DNA of 64,000 bases, taken from assembly GCA_947479935.1 (NCBI GenBank), contig CANKBG010000006.1, positions 32,430 through 96,429 on the forward strand, written 5' to 3'. The DNA comes from Comamonadaceae bacterium. GTDB taxonomy: Bacteria > Pseudomonadota > Gammaproteobacteria > Burkholderiales > Burkholderiaceae_C. Made by a program: the position numbers and the translations under genes. Below are positions 55,257-64,000 of this stretch, one piece after another (positions within the stretch are counted from its first letter, which is position 1; the number at the start of each line of letters is the position of its first letter). The notes beneath the pieces are model-generated. The model made no database searches, was not told the origin of the DNA, and saw nothing but the letters and a program-made list of their open reading frames with translations.

Positions 55257-57380
55257 ATGGCCGTTCCTCCCGCTCAATCTGAAGTTGCCATAGAGGCCGT
55301 TCCTTTCGTGGCCCCTGAGGGCAAATTTGTGCACTATGAAGGCTCGCCCTTTGAGCTGTACCAGCCGTATCCGCCAGCAGGCGACCAACCCACGGCCATT
55401 GACCTCTTGGTTGAAGGCTTGAACGACGGTGAGGTGTTTCAAACTCTCTTGGGCGTCACGGGGTCAGGCAAAACCTTCACCATGGCCAATGTGATTGCTC
55501 AAATGGGCAAGCCGGCCATTGTGTTTGCGCCCAACAAAACATTGGCGGCACAGCTTTATTCGGAATTTAGAGAGTTTTTTCCCAAAAATGCCGTGGAGTA
55601 TTTCGTCAGTTATTACGACTACTATCAGCCCGAGGCCTATGTGCCTCAACGGGATTTGTTCATTGAAAAAGACTCTGCCATCAATGAACACATAGAGCAA
55701 ATGCGTTTGTCTTGTACCAAAAGTTTGATGGAACGCCGAGACGTGGTTATTGTGGCCACGGTGTCGGCCATCTATGGCATTGGTGAGCCCGAGAGTTATC
55801 ACCGCATGATCATGACTTTGCGCACTGGCGACAAAGTGGGGCAGCGCGATGTGATTTCACAACTCATTCGCATGCAATACCAACGCAACGATCAAGACTT
55901 TAGTCGCGGCAAATTTCGCGTTCGCGGCGACACCATCGATGTATTTCCGGCTGAACATTCCGAGCTTGCAGTGCGCATTGAGTTGTTTGATGAAGAAGTA
56001 GAAAGCTTGCAATTGTTTGACCCTCTGACGGGCCGAATCAGGCAAAAAATTCCACGCTTTACAGTCTATCCATCAAGCCACTACGTTACCCCGCGCGACA
56101 AAGTTTTGGCGGCAGTAGAAACCATCAAAGTAGAGTTGAGTGATCGACTGAAAGAGTTGGTGGGCATGGGAAAATTGGTCGAAGCGCAGCGCTTAGAACA
56201 ACGCACCCGTTTTGATTTAGAAATGCTGAGCGAAGTAGGGCACTGCAAAGGCATTGAAAATTACACGCGCCATTTGTCCGGTGCAGCACCAGGCGCTGCG
56301 CCCAGCACCTTGACCGACTACATGCCCCAAGATTCTTTGATGTTCTTGGACGAGAGTCATCAAATGATTGGGCAGCTTAACGCCATGTACAACGGCGACC
56401 GCGCCCGCAAAACCACGCTGGTGGAATACGGCTTTCGATTGCCCAGTGCATTAGACAACCGGCCGCTTAAATTTGAAGAGTTTGAAACCAAAATGCAGCA
56501 GTGCATTTTTGTGTCCGCCACGCCCGCTGATTATGAAAAAACGCATTCGGGCAAAGTGGTGGAGCAGTTGGTCAGGCCCACGGGATTGGTCGACCCGGAG
56601 GTGGAAGTGCGGCCGGCCATTCACCAAGTGGACGATGTGCTGCAAGAAATTCGAATTAGGGCAGAAAAGCACGAGCGCGTGCTTATCACCACGCTCACCA
56701 AACGAATGGCCGAACAACTCACCGACTATCTTTCAGACAACGGCGTGAAAGTTCGGTACTTGCACTCTGATATCGACACAGTGGAGCGTGTTGAAATTTT
56801 GCGAGATTTGCGCTTAGGTGCTTTTGATGTGCTGGTGGGCATCAACTTGCTGCGCGAAGGCTTGGACATTCCAGAAGTGTCTTTGGTGGCTATTTTGGAT
56901 GCGGACAAAGAAGGCTTTTTAAGGTCTGAGCGAAGCCTTATTCAAACCATCGGTCGTGCTGCGCGCAACCTGCATGGCCGCGCCATTTTGTATGCCGATC
57001 GTATGACCGAGTCGATGAAGAAAGCCATCGGTGAAACTGAGCGCCGTCGCACCAAGCAAGTGGCTCACAACTTGGCCATGGGCATCACCCCGCGCAGCAT
57101 CGTTAAACAGGTACGCGATCTCATTGATGGGGTTTACAGCGAGAAGGCCGGTAAGGAAGCCGATCGCTTAGAAAAAGAGGCCGTGCAAAGAGCCAAGGTG
57201 GAGGACATGAGCGAAAAAGATGTGTCCAAGGCCATCAAACAGCTTGAAAAACAGATGATGGAGCATGCCAAAAACCTTGATTTCGAGAAGGCCGCCCAGG
57301 TTCGGGACCAGCTTCATATGCTCAAGGCGCAAGCCTTTGGGGCGCCCGGTACCGACAACGTGGTGGTGCTCAAGGCATAA
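55257..57380 (+). CDS. uvrB: Excinuclease ABC subunit B
   Basis: UvrB (707 residues) verifies damage in nucleotide excision repair. It has Walker A '[17 protein letters not shown]', the beta-hairpin '[19 protein letters not shown]', helicase motifs through '[15 protein letters not shown]' and '[20 protein letters not shown]' and the C-terminal UVR domain ('[20 protein letters not shown]'). The ATG at 55257 has GAAGAAG upstream; a TTG at 55224 would add eleven residues. The N-terminus has an extension of about 25 residues. No clear LexA box lies in the upstream gap. Confidence 0.97.
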   Translation: MAVPPAQSEVAIEAVPFVAPEGKFVHYEGSPFELYQPYPPAGDQPTAIDLLVEGLNDGEVFQTLLGVTGSGKTFTMANVIAQMGKPAIVFAPNKTLAAQLYSEFREFFPKNAVEYFVSYYDYYQPEAYVPQRDLFIEKDSAINEHIEQMRLSCTKSLMERRDVVIVATVSAIYGIGEPESYHRMIMTLRTGDKVGQRDVISQLIRMQYQRNDQDFSRGKFRVRGDTIDVFPAEHSELAVRIELFDEEVESLQLFDPLTGRIRQKIPRFTVYPSSHYVTPRDKVLAAVETIKVELSDRLKELVGMGKLVEAQRLEQRTRFDLEMLSEVGHCKGIENYTRHLSGAAPGAAPSTLTDYMPQDSLMFLDESHQMIGQLNAMYNGDRARKTTLVEYGFRLPSALDNRPLKFEEFETKMQQCIFVSATPADYEKTHSGKVVEQLVRPTGLVDPEVEVRPAIHQVDDVLQEIRIRAEKHERVLITTLTKRMAEQLTDYLSDNGVKVRYLHSDIDTVERVEILRDLRLGAFDVLVGINLLREGLDIPEVSLVAILDADKEGFLRSERSLIQTIGRAARNLHGRAILYADRMTESMKKAIGETERRRTKQVAHNLAMGITPRSIVKQVRDLIDGVYSEKAGKEADRLEKEAVQRAKVEDMSEKDVSKAIKQLEKQMMEHAKNLDFEKAAQVRDQLHMLKAQAFGAPGTDNVVVLKA

Positions 57381-57394
57381 AGACCTTCAATTCA

Positions 57395-57419
57395 TATCCC
57401 TACTAATCTGGTCAAGTTC
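57395..57419. promoter_or_regulatory. Upstream IscR type-1-like site
   Basis: Matches about 17 of 25 positions of the E. coli type 1 IscR consensus (key parts ACTAAT and GTCAAGT). It lies 4 bases upstream of the stronger site and makes a tandem pair. Confidence 0.4.
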
Positions 57420-57423
57420 TGCT

Positions 57424-57448
57424 ATAGTCGAGCAAATTAGTCAACATA
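57424..57448. promoter_or_regulatory. IscR type-1-like site at the isc promoter
   Basis: Matches about 20 of 25 positions of the type 1 consensus (ATAGTCGA ... AATTAGTCAAC). It overlaps a -10-like TATAGT (57423-57428), so [2Fe-2S]-IscR binding would repress the operon. Confidence 0.55.
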
Positions 57449-57461
57449 CTAGGAAATAGCC

Positions 57462-57998
57462 ATGCGCCTTACCACCAAAGGTCGATTTGCGGTTACCGCC
57501 ATGATCGATTTGGCCCTGCGACACCATTCTGGCCCTGTCACGCTTGCGGCCATTAGCCAAAGGCAAGAAATCTCCCTTTCTTACTTAGAGCAATTGTTTG
57601 GCAAGCTCCGACGTCACCAATTGGTCGAGTCCACACGCGGCCCTGGCGGTGGTTACACCTTGGCCAAAAAAGCTTCAGAAATTACCGTGGCCGATATCAT
57701 TTTGTCGGTGGACGAGCCCATCGATGCCACCCACTGCGGCGGTAAAGAAAACTGCCACGGCAGCAGCGGTCGCTGCATGACGCACGATTTGTGGTCGGCT
57801 TTGAACTCACGAATGGTGGAGTTTCTCGACTCCGTCAATTTGCAAAAATTGGTGGACGATCAATTGGCAGCGGGCCACACCATCGAAAACAAGCCTGCCA
57901 TGAAGCGCGCTATTTCTGCCATGCCCGTTTCACAGACCATTCGTGTGAACGCACCCAATTCAGTGTTTGCTTTGGGCAACACCTTTGTTAAATCTTGA
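57462..57998 (+). CDS. iscR: Fe-S cluster assembly regulator IscR (Rrf2 family)
   Basis: A 178-residue Rrf2 repressor. The N-terminal winged helix is '[20 protein letters not shown]' to '[20 protein letters not shown]'. The [2Fe-2S] ligands are Cys92, Cys98 and Cys105 with His108 ('HCGGKENC', 'GRCMTH'). It represses the isc operon when cluster supply is high and also acts in the apo form at other sites. It is the first gene of the operon and lies directly below the tandem sites. Confidence 0.97.
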   Translation: MRLTTKGRFAVTAMIDLALRHHSGPVTLAAISQRQEISLSYLEQLFGKLRRHQLVESTRGPGGGYTLAKKASEITVADIILSVDEPIDATHCGGKENCHGSSGRCMTHDLWSALNSRMVEFLDSVNLQKLVDDQLAAGHTIENKPAMKRAISAMPVSQTIRVNAPNSVFALGNTFVKS

Positions 57999-58011
57999 GA
58001 AGTTTTCAAGC

Positions 58012-59232
58012 ATGAATTCCACACCACACTTTCCCATTTATCTAGACTACAGCGCTACCAATCCGGTAGACCCGCGCGTGGTCGATGCCATGATTCCTTG
58101 GTTACGCGAGCACTTTGGCAACCCTGCGTCACGCAGCCACGCTTGGGGCTGGGAAGCCGAAGCGGCTGTAGAAAAAGCCCGTGTCGATGTGGCCGATTTG
58201 ATCGGTGCCGACCCCCGCGAAATTGTTTGGACCAGTGGCGCCACAGAGTCCAACAACTTGGCCTTGAAGGGCGCAGCACAGTTTTACAAAAGCCGCGGCA
58301 AGCACCTGATTACCGTCAAAACAGAACACAAAGCGGTGCTCGACACCATGCGTGAACTTGAGCGCCAAGGCTTTGAAGTCACTTACCTAGACGTTCAAGA
58401 GGATGGCTTGCTCAACCTCGAAGTTTTCAAAGCAGCTTTGCGCCCAGATACCATTTTGGTCAGCGTGATGTTTGTCAACAACGAAATTGGCGTCATTCAA
58501 GACATTCCCGCCATTGGCGCCATTTGCCGCGAGAAGGGCATCATCTTCCACGTCGATGCCGCGCAGGCCACTGGCAAATTTCACATTGACCTCAGCACCT
58601 TGCCAGTCGATTTGATGAGCTTGACCGCGCACAAAACTTATGGACCCAAAGGCATTGGTGCTTTGTATGTCAGCCGCAAACCTCGCGTGCGCCTCGAAGC
58701 ACAAATGCACGGTGGCGGTCACGAGCGTGGCATGCGCTCTGGCTCTTTGCCCACGCACCAAATTGTGGGCATGGGCGAGGCTTACCGCATTGCACGACTC
58801 GAAATGGACCAAGACATTGCCAAAGTCAAAGCTTTGCAAGAACGCCTCTTCAATGGTTTGAAAGATGTAGAGCAAGTGTTCTTAAACGGACACCCCACAA
58901 AGCGCGTGCCCCACAACATCAACATGAGTTTCAACTATGTTGAAGGTGAGTCGCTCATCATGGGCATTAAAGGTTTGGCCGTGTCTTCGGGTTCTGCTTG
59001 CACCTCTGCCAGTTTGGAGCCTAGCTATGTGTTGCGCGCCTTGGGCCGCAGCGACGAGTTGGCTCACAGCAGTTTGCGAATGACCATGGGCCGTTGGACC
59101 ACCGAAGAAGAAATTGACTACGCCATTGAGACCATCAAAGCCAACGTGGCCAAACTGCGCGACCTTAGCCCCTTGTGGGACATGTACAAAGACGGCATTG
59201 ACCTGAGCACCATTCAGTGGGCTGCTCATTAA
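58012..59232 (+). CDS. iscS: Cysteine desulfurase IscS
   Basis: A 406-residue PLP enzyme taking sulfur from cysteine for Fe-S clusters, tRNA thiolation and other uses. The PLP-Lys is in '[16 protein letters not shown]' and the mobile-loop nucleophile is Cys330 in '[17 protein letters not shown]'. The ATG at 58012 is chosen because it gives the conserved '[16 protein letters not shown]' N-terminus and normal length; an upstream in-frame start at 57967 would run back into iscR. It lies 13 bases after the iscR stop. Confidence 0.97.
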   Translation: MNSTPHFPIYLDYSATNPVDPRVVDAMIPWLREHFGNPASRSHAWGWEAEAAVEKARVDVADLIGADPREIVWTSGATESNNLALKGAAQFYKSRGKHLITVKTEHKAVLDTMRELERQGFEVTYLDVQEDGLLNLEVFKAALRPDTILVSVMFVNNEIGVIQDIPAIGAICREKGIIFHVDAAQATGKFHIDLSTLPVDLMSLTAHKTYGPKGIGALYVSRKPRVRLEAQMHGGGHERGMRSGSLPTHQIVGMGEAYRIARLEMDQDIAKVKALQERLFNGLKDVEQVFLNGHPTKRVPHNINMSFNYVEGESLIMGIKGLAVSSGSACTSASLEPSYVLRALGRSDELAHSSLRMTMGRWTTEEEIDYAIETIKANVAKLRDLSPLWDMYKDGIDLSTIQWAAH

Positions 59233-59262
59233 CATTGAACTGAAGAATTAGGAACAAATACC

Positions 59263-59652
59263 ATGGCTTATAGCGAAAAAGTTGTTGATCACTACGAAAA
59301 CCCCCGCAACGTGGGCTCCTTTGAAAAGGGCGACGAAGACGTGGGCACCGGCATGGTGGGCGCGCCCGCCTGCGGCGACGTCATGAAGTTGCAAATCAAA
59401 GTCAACCCCCTGACGGGCGTGATTGAAGATGCACGTTTTAAAACCTACGGTTGTGGCTCTGCCATTGCTTCGAGCTCACTTGTCACCGAGTGGGTCAAGG
59501 GCAAAACATTGGACCAAGCGGCTGCTTTAAAGAACAGCGAAATTGCCGAAGAGCTGGCCTTGCCACCCGTCAAAATTCACTGCTCCATCTTGGCCGAAGA
59601 CGCCATCAAAGCTGCTGTCGAAGACTATAAAAAGAAACACGCAGCGGTTTAA
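59263..59652 (+). CDS. iscU: Fe-S cluster scaffold protein IscU
   Basis: A 129-residue scaffold on which [2Fe-2S] clusters are built. The cluster Cys are Cys37 (PACGD, with Asp39), Cys63 (YGCGSAIASS) and Cys106 (HCSILAEDA). The chaperone-recognition motif LPPVK is intact before the last Cys, matching the hscA/hscB genes in the same operon. It lies 30 bases after iscS, with TTAGGAAC before the ATG. Confidence 0.98.
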   Translation: MAYSEKVVDHYENPRNVGSFEKGDEDVGTGMVGAPACGDVMKLQIKVNPLTGVIEDARFKTYGCGSAIASSSLVTEWVKGKTLDQAAALKNSEIAEELALPPVKIHCSILAEDAIKAAVEDYKKKHAAV

Positions 59653-59676
59653 CCCTGCAGTTTGCGAGAAATACAC

Positions 59677-60000
59677 ATGGCCATTTCATTAACAGAAGCT
59701 GCAGCGCGGCACGTGTCGCGCTACATCACCAAGCGCGGCAAAGGCGTGGGTGTGCGTCTGGGCGTCAAAACCACCGGTTGCTCCGGCTTGGCCTACAAAC
59801 TTGAATACGTCGACGACGTGGCCCCTGAAGATGTGGTCTTTGAAGACCATGGCGTCAAGGTGCTCATCGATCCCAAAAGCTTGGCCTACATCGACGGCAC
59901 ACAATTGGATTTTGTGCGCGAAGGTTTGAACGAAGGTTTCCGTTTTAACAACCCCAATGAACGCGATCGCTGCGGCTGTGGCGAATCGTTCCGCGTGTGA
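59677..60000 (+). CDS. iscA: Fe-S cluster assembly protein IscA
   Basis: A 107-residue A-type carrier delivering clusters (mainly [4Fe-4S]) to target proteins. The three conserved Cys are Cys35 ('[17 protein letters not shown]') and Cys99/Cys101 ('[11 protein letters not shown]'). The ATG at 59677 gives the usual N-terminus '[13 protein letters not shown]'; GCGAGAAA lies a few bases upstream. Its TGA overlaps the hscB GTG start by 4 bases. Confidence 0.96.
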   Translation: MAISLTEAAARHVSRYITKRGKGVGVRLGVKTTGCSGLAYKLEYVDDVAPEDVVFEDHGVKVLIDPKSLAYIDGTQLDFVREGLNEGFRFNNPNERDRCGCGESFRV

Positions 60001-60536
60001 TTTCACTGCAGGCGTCGGACTTTGAGCTGTTCGGCTTGCCCACAGCTTTTGCGTTAGACCGATCGCAGCTAGACCTCCAGTGGAAGTCTTTGCAACGCAA
60101 AGCTCACCCAGACCGATTTGCCTCAGAAGGCGCTGCTGCTCAGCGAATTGCCATGCAATGGTCGGTGCGCATCAATGAAGCCTACAGCCGACTAAAAGAT
60201 CCTTTGAAGCGAGCGGCTTACTTGTGTGAGTTGCATGGTGCTGCAGTGAATGCAGAAAACAACACCAGCATGCCACCTGCGTTTTTGATTCAACAGATGG
60301 AATGGCGTGAAGCCTTGGACGACTGCAAAGACATCAAAGATTCAGATACTAAAATGGCTTCACTAGAAAAATTGCTCGAAGAAGTTGACGCATCACATTC
60401 ACTAGCCTTGGCCCAAGCCGCTCATTTGATGGATACTGATCACAACTTTGCCGCAGCGGTAGGTCAGGTGAGGGCGCTCATGTTCATTGAAAAATTTGCA
60501 CACGAAGTGCAGCACGGCCTTGACGCATGCCCATAG
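59997..60536 (+). CDS. hscB: Fe-S cluster co-chaperone HscB
   Basis: A 179-residue J-domain co-chaperone that brings IscU to HscA and stimulates its ATPase. The J-domain motif HPD is in '[20 protein letters not shown]' (about residue 37), and the C-terminal three-helix bundle binds IscU. The GTG start overlaps the iscA stop by 4 bases. It lies 29 bases before hscA. Confidence 0.95.
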   Translation: MISLQASDFELFGLPTAFALDRSQLDLQWKSLQRKAHPDRFASEGAAAQRIAMQWSVRINEAYSRLKDPLKRAAYLCELHGAAVNAENNTSMPPAFLIQQMEWREALDDCKDIKDSDTKMASLEKLLEEVDASHSLALAQAAHLMDTDHNFAAAVGQVRALMFIEKFAHEVQHGLDACP

Positions 60537-60565
60537 GTTTTACCGCACAGTTATTGAAGTTTTAA

Positions 60566-62461
60566 ATGGCACTTTTGCAAATTTCCGAACCTGGCCAAGC
60601 GCCAGACCCCCACCAGCGTCGCATTGCGGTTGGCATTGATTTAGGCACCACGCATTCTTTGGTGGCCTCCGTGCGCAATGGTGTGGCAGAGTGCTTGCCA
60701 GACGAAAAAGGCCAAATTATTTTGCCCTCTGTGGTGCGCTATTTGCCAGGCCAAGGCAGACAGATAGGCCATGAAGCTGTGGCCAATGCAGCCTTAGACC
60801 CAGAGAATACTTTGGCCTCCGTGAAGCGTTTCATGGGGCGAAGTTTGTCTGACATTGCGCATCCAGAAAAGTTGCCATACAGGTTTGTGAAGCCAGAAGG
60901 CCAAGAGGCATCTTCTGAAAAAGGCATGTTGTCTATTCAAACCGTTCAGGGTGCTAAATCACCTGTTGAAGTGAGCGCTGAAATTTTGGCCACGCTGCGC
61001 TACAGGGCAGAAGATACCTTCAACGACGACTTGCATGGCGCTGTGATCACGGTGCCGGCGTACTTTGACGACGCGCAAAGACAAGCTACAAAAGATGCTG
61101 CGCTGATGGCGGGCATCAATGTGTTGCGCCTGATTAACGAACCCACTGCAGCGGCCATTGCTTATGGCTTGGACAATGCCAGTGAAGGCATCTACGCGGT
61201 ATTTGATTTGGGTGGTGGCACTTTTGATATTTCTATTTTGCGTTTAACGCGCGGTGTGTTTGAAGTGATGGCTACCGGAGGCGATTCAGCCTTGGGTGGT
61301 GATGATTACGATCATGCTTTGGCTGATGCGGCATTGGCTTCGATAGGTTTGTCTCAGGTTCAAGTTCACCTCAGTGCCGAAGACAAAACCCGATTGAAAG
61401 CTTCTGCTCGTGCGGCCAAAGAAGCCTTGTCCACTTCTTTTGATGTTTCGTTGGCATGGTCACATGCAGCCCAAAGCCACGAAGTGAAAGTCACCCGTTC
61501 ACAATTTAACGAAGCAACTTCTGAGCTTACCGCGCGTTGCATGTCTGCTGTGAAGAAGGCATTGCGCGATGCCAAGATTAAAGCTGATGACATTCAAGGC
61601 GTGGTCATGGTCGGTGGTTCAACTCGCATGCCGCAAGTGCAAGAAGCAGTGGCCGCATTCTTTGGCAAACCTCCCCTGAACAATTTGAACCCCGACGAAG
61701 TGGTTGCATTAGGGGCTGCCATTCAAGCCAATCAATTGGCGGGTAATGACTCTGCTGGCGATTTGCTCTTGCTCGATGTCATACCTTTGTCCTTGGGCAT
61801 TGAAACCATGGGCGGCTTGGTAGAGCGCATTATTCCGCGCAACCAAACCATTCCCACGGCCATGGCACAAGACTTCACCACCTATCAAGATGGTCAAACC
61901 GCTTTGGCTTTGCATGTGTTGCAAGGCGAGCGTGATTTGGTGGTTGATTGCCGAAGTTTGGCGAAATTTGAATTGCGGGGCATTCCACCTATGGCCGCAG
62001 GAGCGGCGCGCATTCGAGTCACGTTTACCGTGGATGCTGATGGTTTGTTAAGCGTTGCAGCCAAAGAGCAAATCAGTGGCGTGGAAGCCCATATTGATGT
62101 GAAACCCTCTTATGGGTTAAGCGATGATCAAATTGCCAAAATGTTGCAAGACAGCTTCACCACGGCTGAGGTTGACATGAAAGCACGTGCGTTGGTAGAG
62201 GCTCGGGTAGATGGCGACCGAATGCTATTGGCCACACAAAGTGCTTTGAATGCCGATGGTCAATTGTTAGATGCACAAGATCGCGCGCAAATTGATTCGC
62301 TCATGTTGAAACTGCGCCATACAGTTGACTCCTCACATGAAGCTCAGGCGGTAGAAGATGCCACCCAAGCCTTAGCGCATGCCACTGAAGCCTTTGCTGC
62401 CGAGCGCATGAACCACAGCATTCAAAAAGCTTTGTCTGGTAAAAACATACAGAGCCTTTGA
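60566..62461 (+). CDS. hscA: Fe-S cluster assembly chaperone HscA
   Basis: A 631-residue Hsp70-type chaperone specialised for IscU. The ATPase domain has '[19 protein letters not shown]', '[15 protein letters not shown]' and '[20 protein letters not shown]', and the substrate-binding domain follows from about residue 390 ('[20 protein letters not shown]'). Length and context separate it from DnaK. It lies between hscB and fdx, the standard isc order. Confidence 0.97.
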   Translation: MALLQISEPGQAPDPHQRRIAVGIDLGTTHSLVASVRNGVAECLPDEKGQIILPSVVRYLPGQGRQIGHEAVANAALDPENTLASVKRFMGRSLSDIAHPEKLPYRFVKPEGQEASSEKGMLSIQTVQGAKSPVEVSAEILATLRYRAEDTFNDDLHGAVITVPAYFDDAQRQATKDAALMAGINVLRLINEPTAAAIAYGLDNASEGIYAVFDLGGGTFDISILRLTRGVFEVMATGGDSALGGDDYDHALADAALASIGLSQVQVHLSAEDKTRLKASARAAKEALSTSFDVSLAWSHAAQSHEVKVTRSQFNEATSELTARCMSAVKKALRDAKIKADDIQGVVMVGGSTRMPQVQEAVAAFFGKPPLNNLNPDEVVALGAAIQANQLAGNDSAGDLLLLDVIPLSLGIETMGGLVERIIPRNQTIPTAMAQDFTTYQDGQTALALHVLQGERDLVVDCRSLAKFELRGIPPMAAGAARIRVTFTVDADGLLSVAAKEQISGVEAHIDVKPSYGLSDDQIAKMLQDSFTTAEVDMKARALVEARVDGDRMLLATQSALNADGQLLDAQDRAQIDSLMLKLRHTVDSSHEAQAVEDATQALAHATEAFAAERMNHSIQKALSGKNIQSL

Positions 62462-62488
62462 GCCCACTGCTTATTAAAGAAACACAAA

Positions 62489-62827
62489 ATGCCCGTTATT
62501 AAAATTTTGCCACATGCTGAATATTGCCCTGAAGGTATGCAAATTTCTGCACCTGCTGGTACCAGTATTTGCGAAGCTTTGTTGGAAAACAAAATCAACA
62601 TTGAACATGCATGCGACATGAGCTGCGCCTGCACCACTTGCCACGTCATCGTGCGTGAAGGCTTGGGCAGCTTGAACGATGCTGAAGAAGCCGAAGAAGA
62701 TTTGCTAGACCGCGCCTGGGGCCTGGAGCCCAACTCACGCTTAAGCTGTCAGGCATTCATGGGCAAGCAAGACGTGGTGATTGAAATTCCCAAATACACC
62801 ATTAACCACGCCAAAGAGAACCATTGA
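62489..62827 (+). CDS. fdx: [2Fe-2S] ferredoxin of the isc operon
   Basis: A 112-residue adrenodoxin-type ferredoxin that supplies electrons for cluster assembly. The ligands are Cys42, Cys48, Cys51 ('ACDMSCACTTCHVIV') and a later Cys in 'SRLSCQAFMGKQ'; an extra Cys at 46 is also seen in E. coli-type Fdx. No iscX gene follows; instead the stop TGA shares its A with the dnaQ ATG. Confidence 0.96.
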   Translation: MPVIKILPHAEYCPEGMQISAPAGTSICEALLENKINIEHACDMSCACTTCHVIVREGLGSLNDAEEAEEDLLDRAWGLEPNSRLSCQAFMGKQDVVIEIPKYTINHAKENH

Positions 62828-63534
62828 TGCGTCAATTATTTCTAGACACCGAAACCACTGGCCTTTCAGCTGAGGGCGGCGATCGCGTCATTGAGTTGGG
62901 CTGTGTTGAGTTGGTTAACCGCAAACTCACCGGTAAAAACCTTCATTTCTATTTCAACCCTGGGCGAGACAGTCACGAGGACGCCCTCAAGGTTCACGGC
63001 ATTAGCAATGAATTTTTGCGAGACAAGCCTAAGTTTTCTGACGTGGCTCAAGAAATTTTGGACTATGTGCAAGGTGCCGAAATCATCATTCACAACGCCG
63101 CGTTTGACGTGGGCTTTTTAAACAAAGAGCTTGAACTGGCGGGGCGCCAACCATTTACCCAATTTGTGGACAGTGTGGTGGACACATTGGTCATGGCCAA
63201 GCAAATGTATCCTGGCAAGCGCAACAGCCTCGATGCCTTGTGCGATCGACTTGGCGTAGACAACTCGGGTCGTACTTTGCACGGCGCTTTGCTAGATGCT
63301 GAATTGCTGGCAGATGTATACATTAATCTCACGCGCGGGCAGGAAGCTTTGCTCATTGATGCAGGCAGTAATGAAGGCAAGTCGGGTTCTGAAGAAGTCG
63401 TTGATTTGTCTGGCTTTGTATTGCCCGTCATTCAAGCCAATGCGCAAGAGCATGCTTCTCATGAAGACCAATTGGCTCAATTGGACAAAGCCAGTGGTGG
63501 CAAGACGATTTGGCGGCAAGCCGTCTCCGTTTGA
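62827..63534 (+). CDS. dnaQ: DNA polymerase III epsilon subunit (3'-5' exonuclease)
   Basis: A 235-residue proofreading exonuclease. Exo motifs: D7-T-E9 ('FLDTETTGLSAEGGDRVIEL'), the Exo II Asp in 'IIHNAAFDVGFLNKELEL' and Exo III His/Asp in 'LHGALLDAELLADVY'. The C-terminal tail (about residues 180-235) binds the polymerase alpha subunit. The ATG at 62827 overlaps the fdx stop (TGATG), so it is translated as part of the isc message, an unusual link between Fe-S assembly and replication. tRNA-Val follows after about 70 bases. Confidence 0.95.
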   Translation: MRQLFLDTETTGLSAEGGDRVIELGCVELVNRKLTGKNLHFYFNPGRDSHEDALKVHGISNEFLRDKPKFSDVAQEILDYVQGAEIIIHNAAFDVGFLNKELELAGRQPFTQFVDSVVDTLVMAKQMYPGKRNSLDALCDRLGVDNSGRTLHGALLDAELLADVYINLTRGQEALLIDAGSNEGKSGSEEVVDLSGFVLPVIQANAQEHASHEDQLAQLDKASGGKTIWRQAVSV

Positions 63535-63547
63535 CGCCCTAAAAACC

Positions 63548-63577
63548 TTGAAATCTGCCAATTTTCCATGGCATAAT
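63548..63577 (+). promoter_or_regulatory. tRNA-Val promoter
   Basis: -35 TTGAAA (63548-63553), 18-base spacer, -10 CATAAT (63572-63577). Transcription would start about 20 bases before the tRNA. Confidence 0.6.
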
Positions 63578-63603
63578 TTAAGGCTACGCTGAAAAAAGCG
63601 ATA

Positions 63604-63678
63604 GGGCGATTAGCTCAGGGGTAGAGCACTGCATTCACACTGCAGGGGTCAGAAGTTCGAAACTTCTATCGCCCACCA
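63604..63678 (+). tRNA. tRNA-Val (anticodon CAC)
   Basis: Full cloverleaf: acceptor GGGCGAT/ATCGCCC, D arm GCTC-GAGC, anticodon stem CTGCA/TGCAG with loop TTCACAC (anticodon CAC, reads GUG), T arm AGAAG/CTTCT around TTCGAAA, discriminator A and an encoded CCA end (63676-63678). Confidence 0.97.
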
Positions 63679-63685
63679 CAACTCA

Positions 63686-63728
63686 AAATCCTGAAGACTA
63701 TCAATACCTTAGGTAGTCTTCAGGATTT
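63686..63728. terminator. 15-bp hairpin after tRNA-Val
   Basis: Perfect inverted repeat from AAATCCTGAAGACTA (63686-63700) to TAGTCTTCAGGATTT (63714-63728), with a 13-base loop. It lies 8 bases after the CCA end and probably terminates the tRNA transcript, though only three T follow. Confidence 0.7.
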
Positions 63729-63748
63729 CATTTCAAGAATTTCTCTAT

Positions 63749-63774
63749 ATGCTTCCCGTGGAAGCATTTTTTTT
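63749..63774 (+). terminator. Rho-independent terminator, second after tRNA-Val
   Basis: ATGCTTCC (63749-63756) and GGAAGCAT (63760-63767) with loop CGT, followed by eight T. A strong terminator on the plus strand. Confidence 0.9.
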
Positions 63775-63849
63775 GTCTCAAATTTTCTTGTTACTTCAGT
63801 TCAGTTTTGAGGGGAAAACGGAATATCTTTTGATTACCAAAGAGGCTAT

Positions 63850-63866
63850 GCTCACGCTACGTGAGC
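63850..63866 (+). repeat. Hairpin in the leader of the Cys-rich gene
   Basis: GCTCACG (63850-63856) and CGTGAGC (63860-63866) around loop CTA, a perfect 7-bp stem, 27 bases before the small gene's ATG. It could be a regulatory structure or an operator. Confidence 0.45.
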
Positions 63867-63892
63867 AACCCGTTCACTTTCAAGGGAGTTAT

Positions 63893-64000
63893 ATGACTCT
63901 TTGCCCAATTGCCTTAATGGCTACTTGCAACAAATGTCCTGCGGTTGGAATTTGTCCTCTGAAAGAAGTGCTGGGCGATCACAAGCCAGAGAACCCGGCA
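63893..64000 (+). CDS. Small Cys-rich protein, unknown function (partial, cut by window end)
   Basis: An ORF from ATG 63893 that stays open to the end of the window (36 codons visible). AAGGGAG at 63882-63888 is a strong SD, 4 bases before the ATG. Four Cys are seen: Cys4, Cys12, Cys15 and Cys21 (C-P-I-A-L-M-A-T-C, N-K-C-P, then G-I-C-P-L-K), each followed by or close to Pro, which could bind a metal or Fe-S cluster. I recall similar very short proteins in related bacteria without known function. The full length is not visible. Confidence 0.6.
   Translation, partial: MTLCPIALMATCNKCPAVGICPLKEVLGDHKPENPA

Overview
The window is ordinary chromosomal DNA of a betaproteobacterium. Gene content and order suggest the Comamonadaceae (Limnohabitans/Rhodoferax-like); this rests on family recognition, not on a search. 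Supporting signs are dnaX-ybaB-recR, the ECF sigma/DUF3619/DUF3106/RDD cassette facing ilvB, nadE-glnB, phaCAB, a fused methylmalonyl-CoA mutase with MeaB and PCC, and an iscR-iscS-iscU-iscA-hscB-hscA-fdx operon. No insertion sequence, phage gene, CRISPR array, integrase or rRNA was found. Coding density is very high, with many 4-nt overlaps, head-to-head starts only a few bases apart, and convergent genes that share stop-codon bases.

Layout. 1-6.3 kb: end of dnaX, ybaB, recR, an orphan periplasmic binding protein, then mltD-gloB facing a methyltransferase-rnhA pair. 6.4-10.9 kb: an RND efflux adaptor and pump. 11-16.3 kb (minus): ALDH, SDR, moaA, mobA, moeA. 16.4-19.2 kb: a membrane H+-pyrophosphatase (minus) facing a soluble pyrophosphatase (plus). 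19.3-23.5 kb: FemAB-like protein, nadE, glnB, LOG protein, dgkA. 23.5-25.7 kb (minus): ECF sigma, DUF3619, DUF3106, RDD. 25.8-31.9 kb (plus): ilvB-ilvN-ilvC-pssA, then leuA behind a clear leucine attenuator. 32-37.3 kb: pbpG, iclR, the N-end-rule transferases bpt and aat, maiA, pgeF, a small membrane protein. 37.3-41 kb: phaC-phaA-phaB. 41-43.6 kb: SPFH/NfeD pair and dusA. 43.6-51.7 kb: GntR regulator divergent from mcm-meaB-pccB-pccA-VOC. 51.7-57.4 kb: ferredoxin-like RnfB protein, phaZ, aminotransferase, uvrB. 57.4-63.5 kb: isc operon ending in dnaQ. 63.6-64 kb: tRNA-Val(CAC), two strong hairpins, and the start of a small Cys-rich gene cut by the window edge.

How the genes work together. 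Branched-chain synthesis (ilvBNC, leuA) is under apparent amino-acid-sensing leader control. Propionyl-CoA produced from branched-chain, odd-chain or propionate catabolism would be carboxylated by PccAB, epimerised (possibly by the VOC protein) and isomerised by the mutase to succinyl-CoA. The PHA genes store and mobilise acetyl-CoA/acetoacetyl-CoA carbon.

The most interesting unexplained signals are regulatory: (1) the hppA leader, where a copy of the 16S anti-Shine-Dalgarno sequence can pair either with an upstream SD-like arm or with the hppA SD; (2) the sigma/DUF3619/DUF3106/RDD cassette, which has the layout of a sigma, membrane anti-sigma and periplasmic sensor system, with an 18-residue periodic repeat in the DUF3106 protein; (3) leader-peptide control of leuA, and possibly ilvB, with predicted leaderless translation; (4) tandem IscR-type sites at the isc promoter and a PhaR-like palindrome at phaZ.
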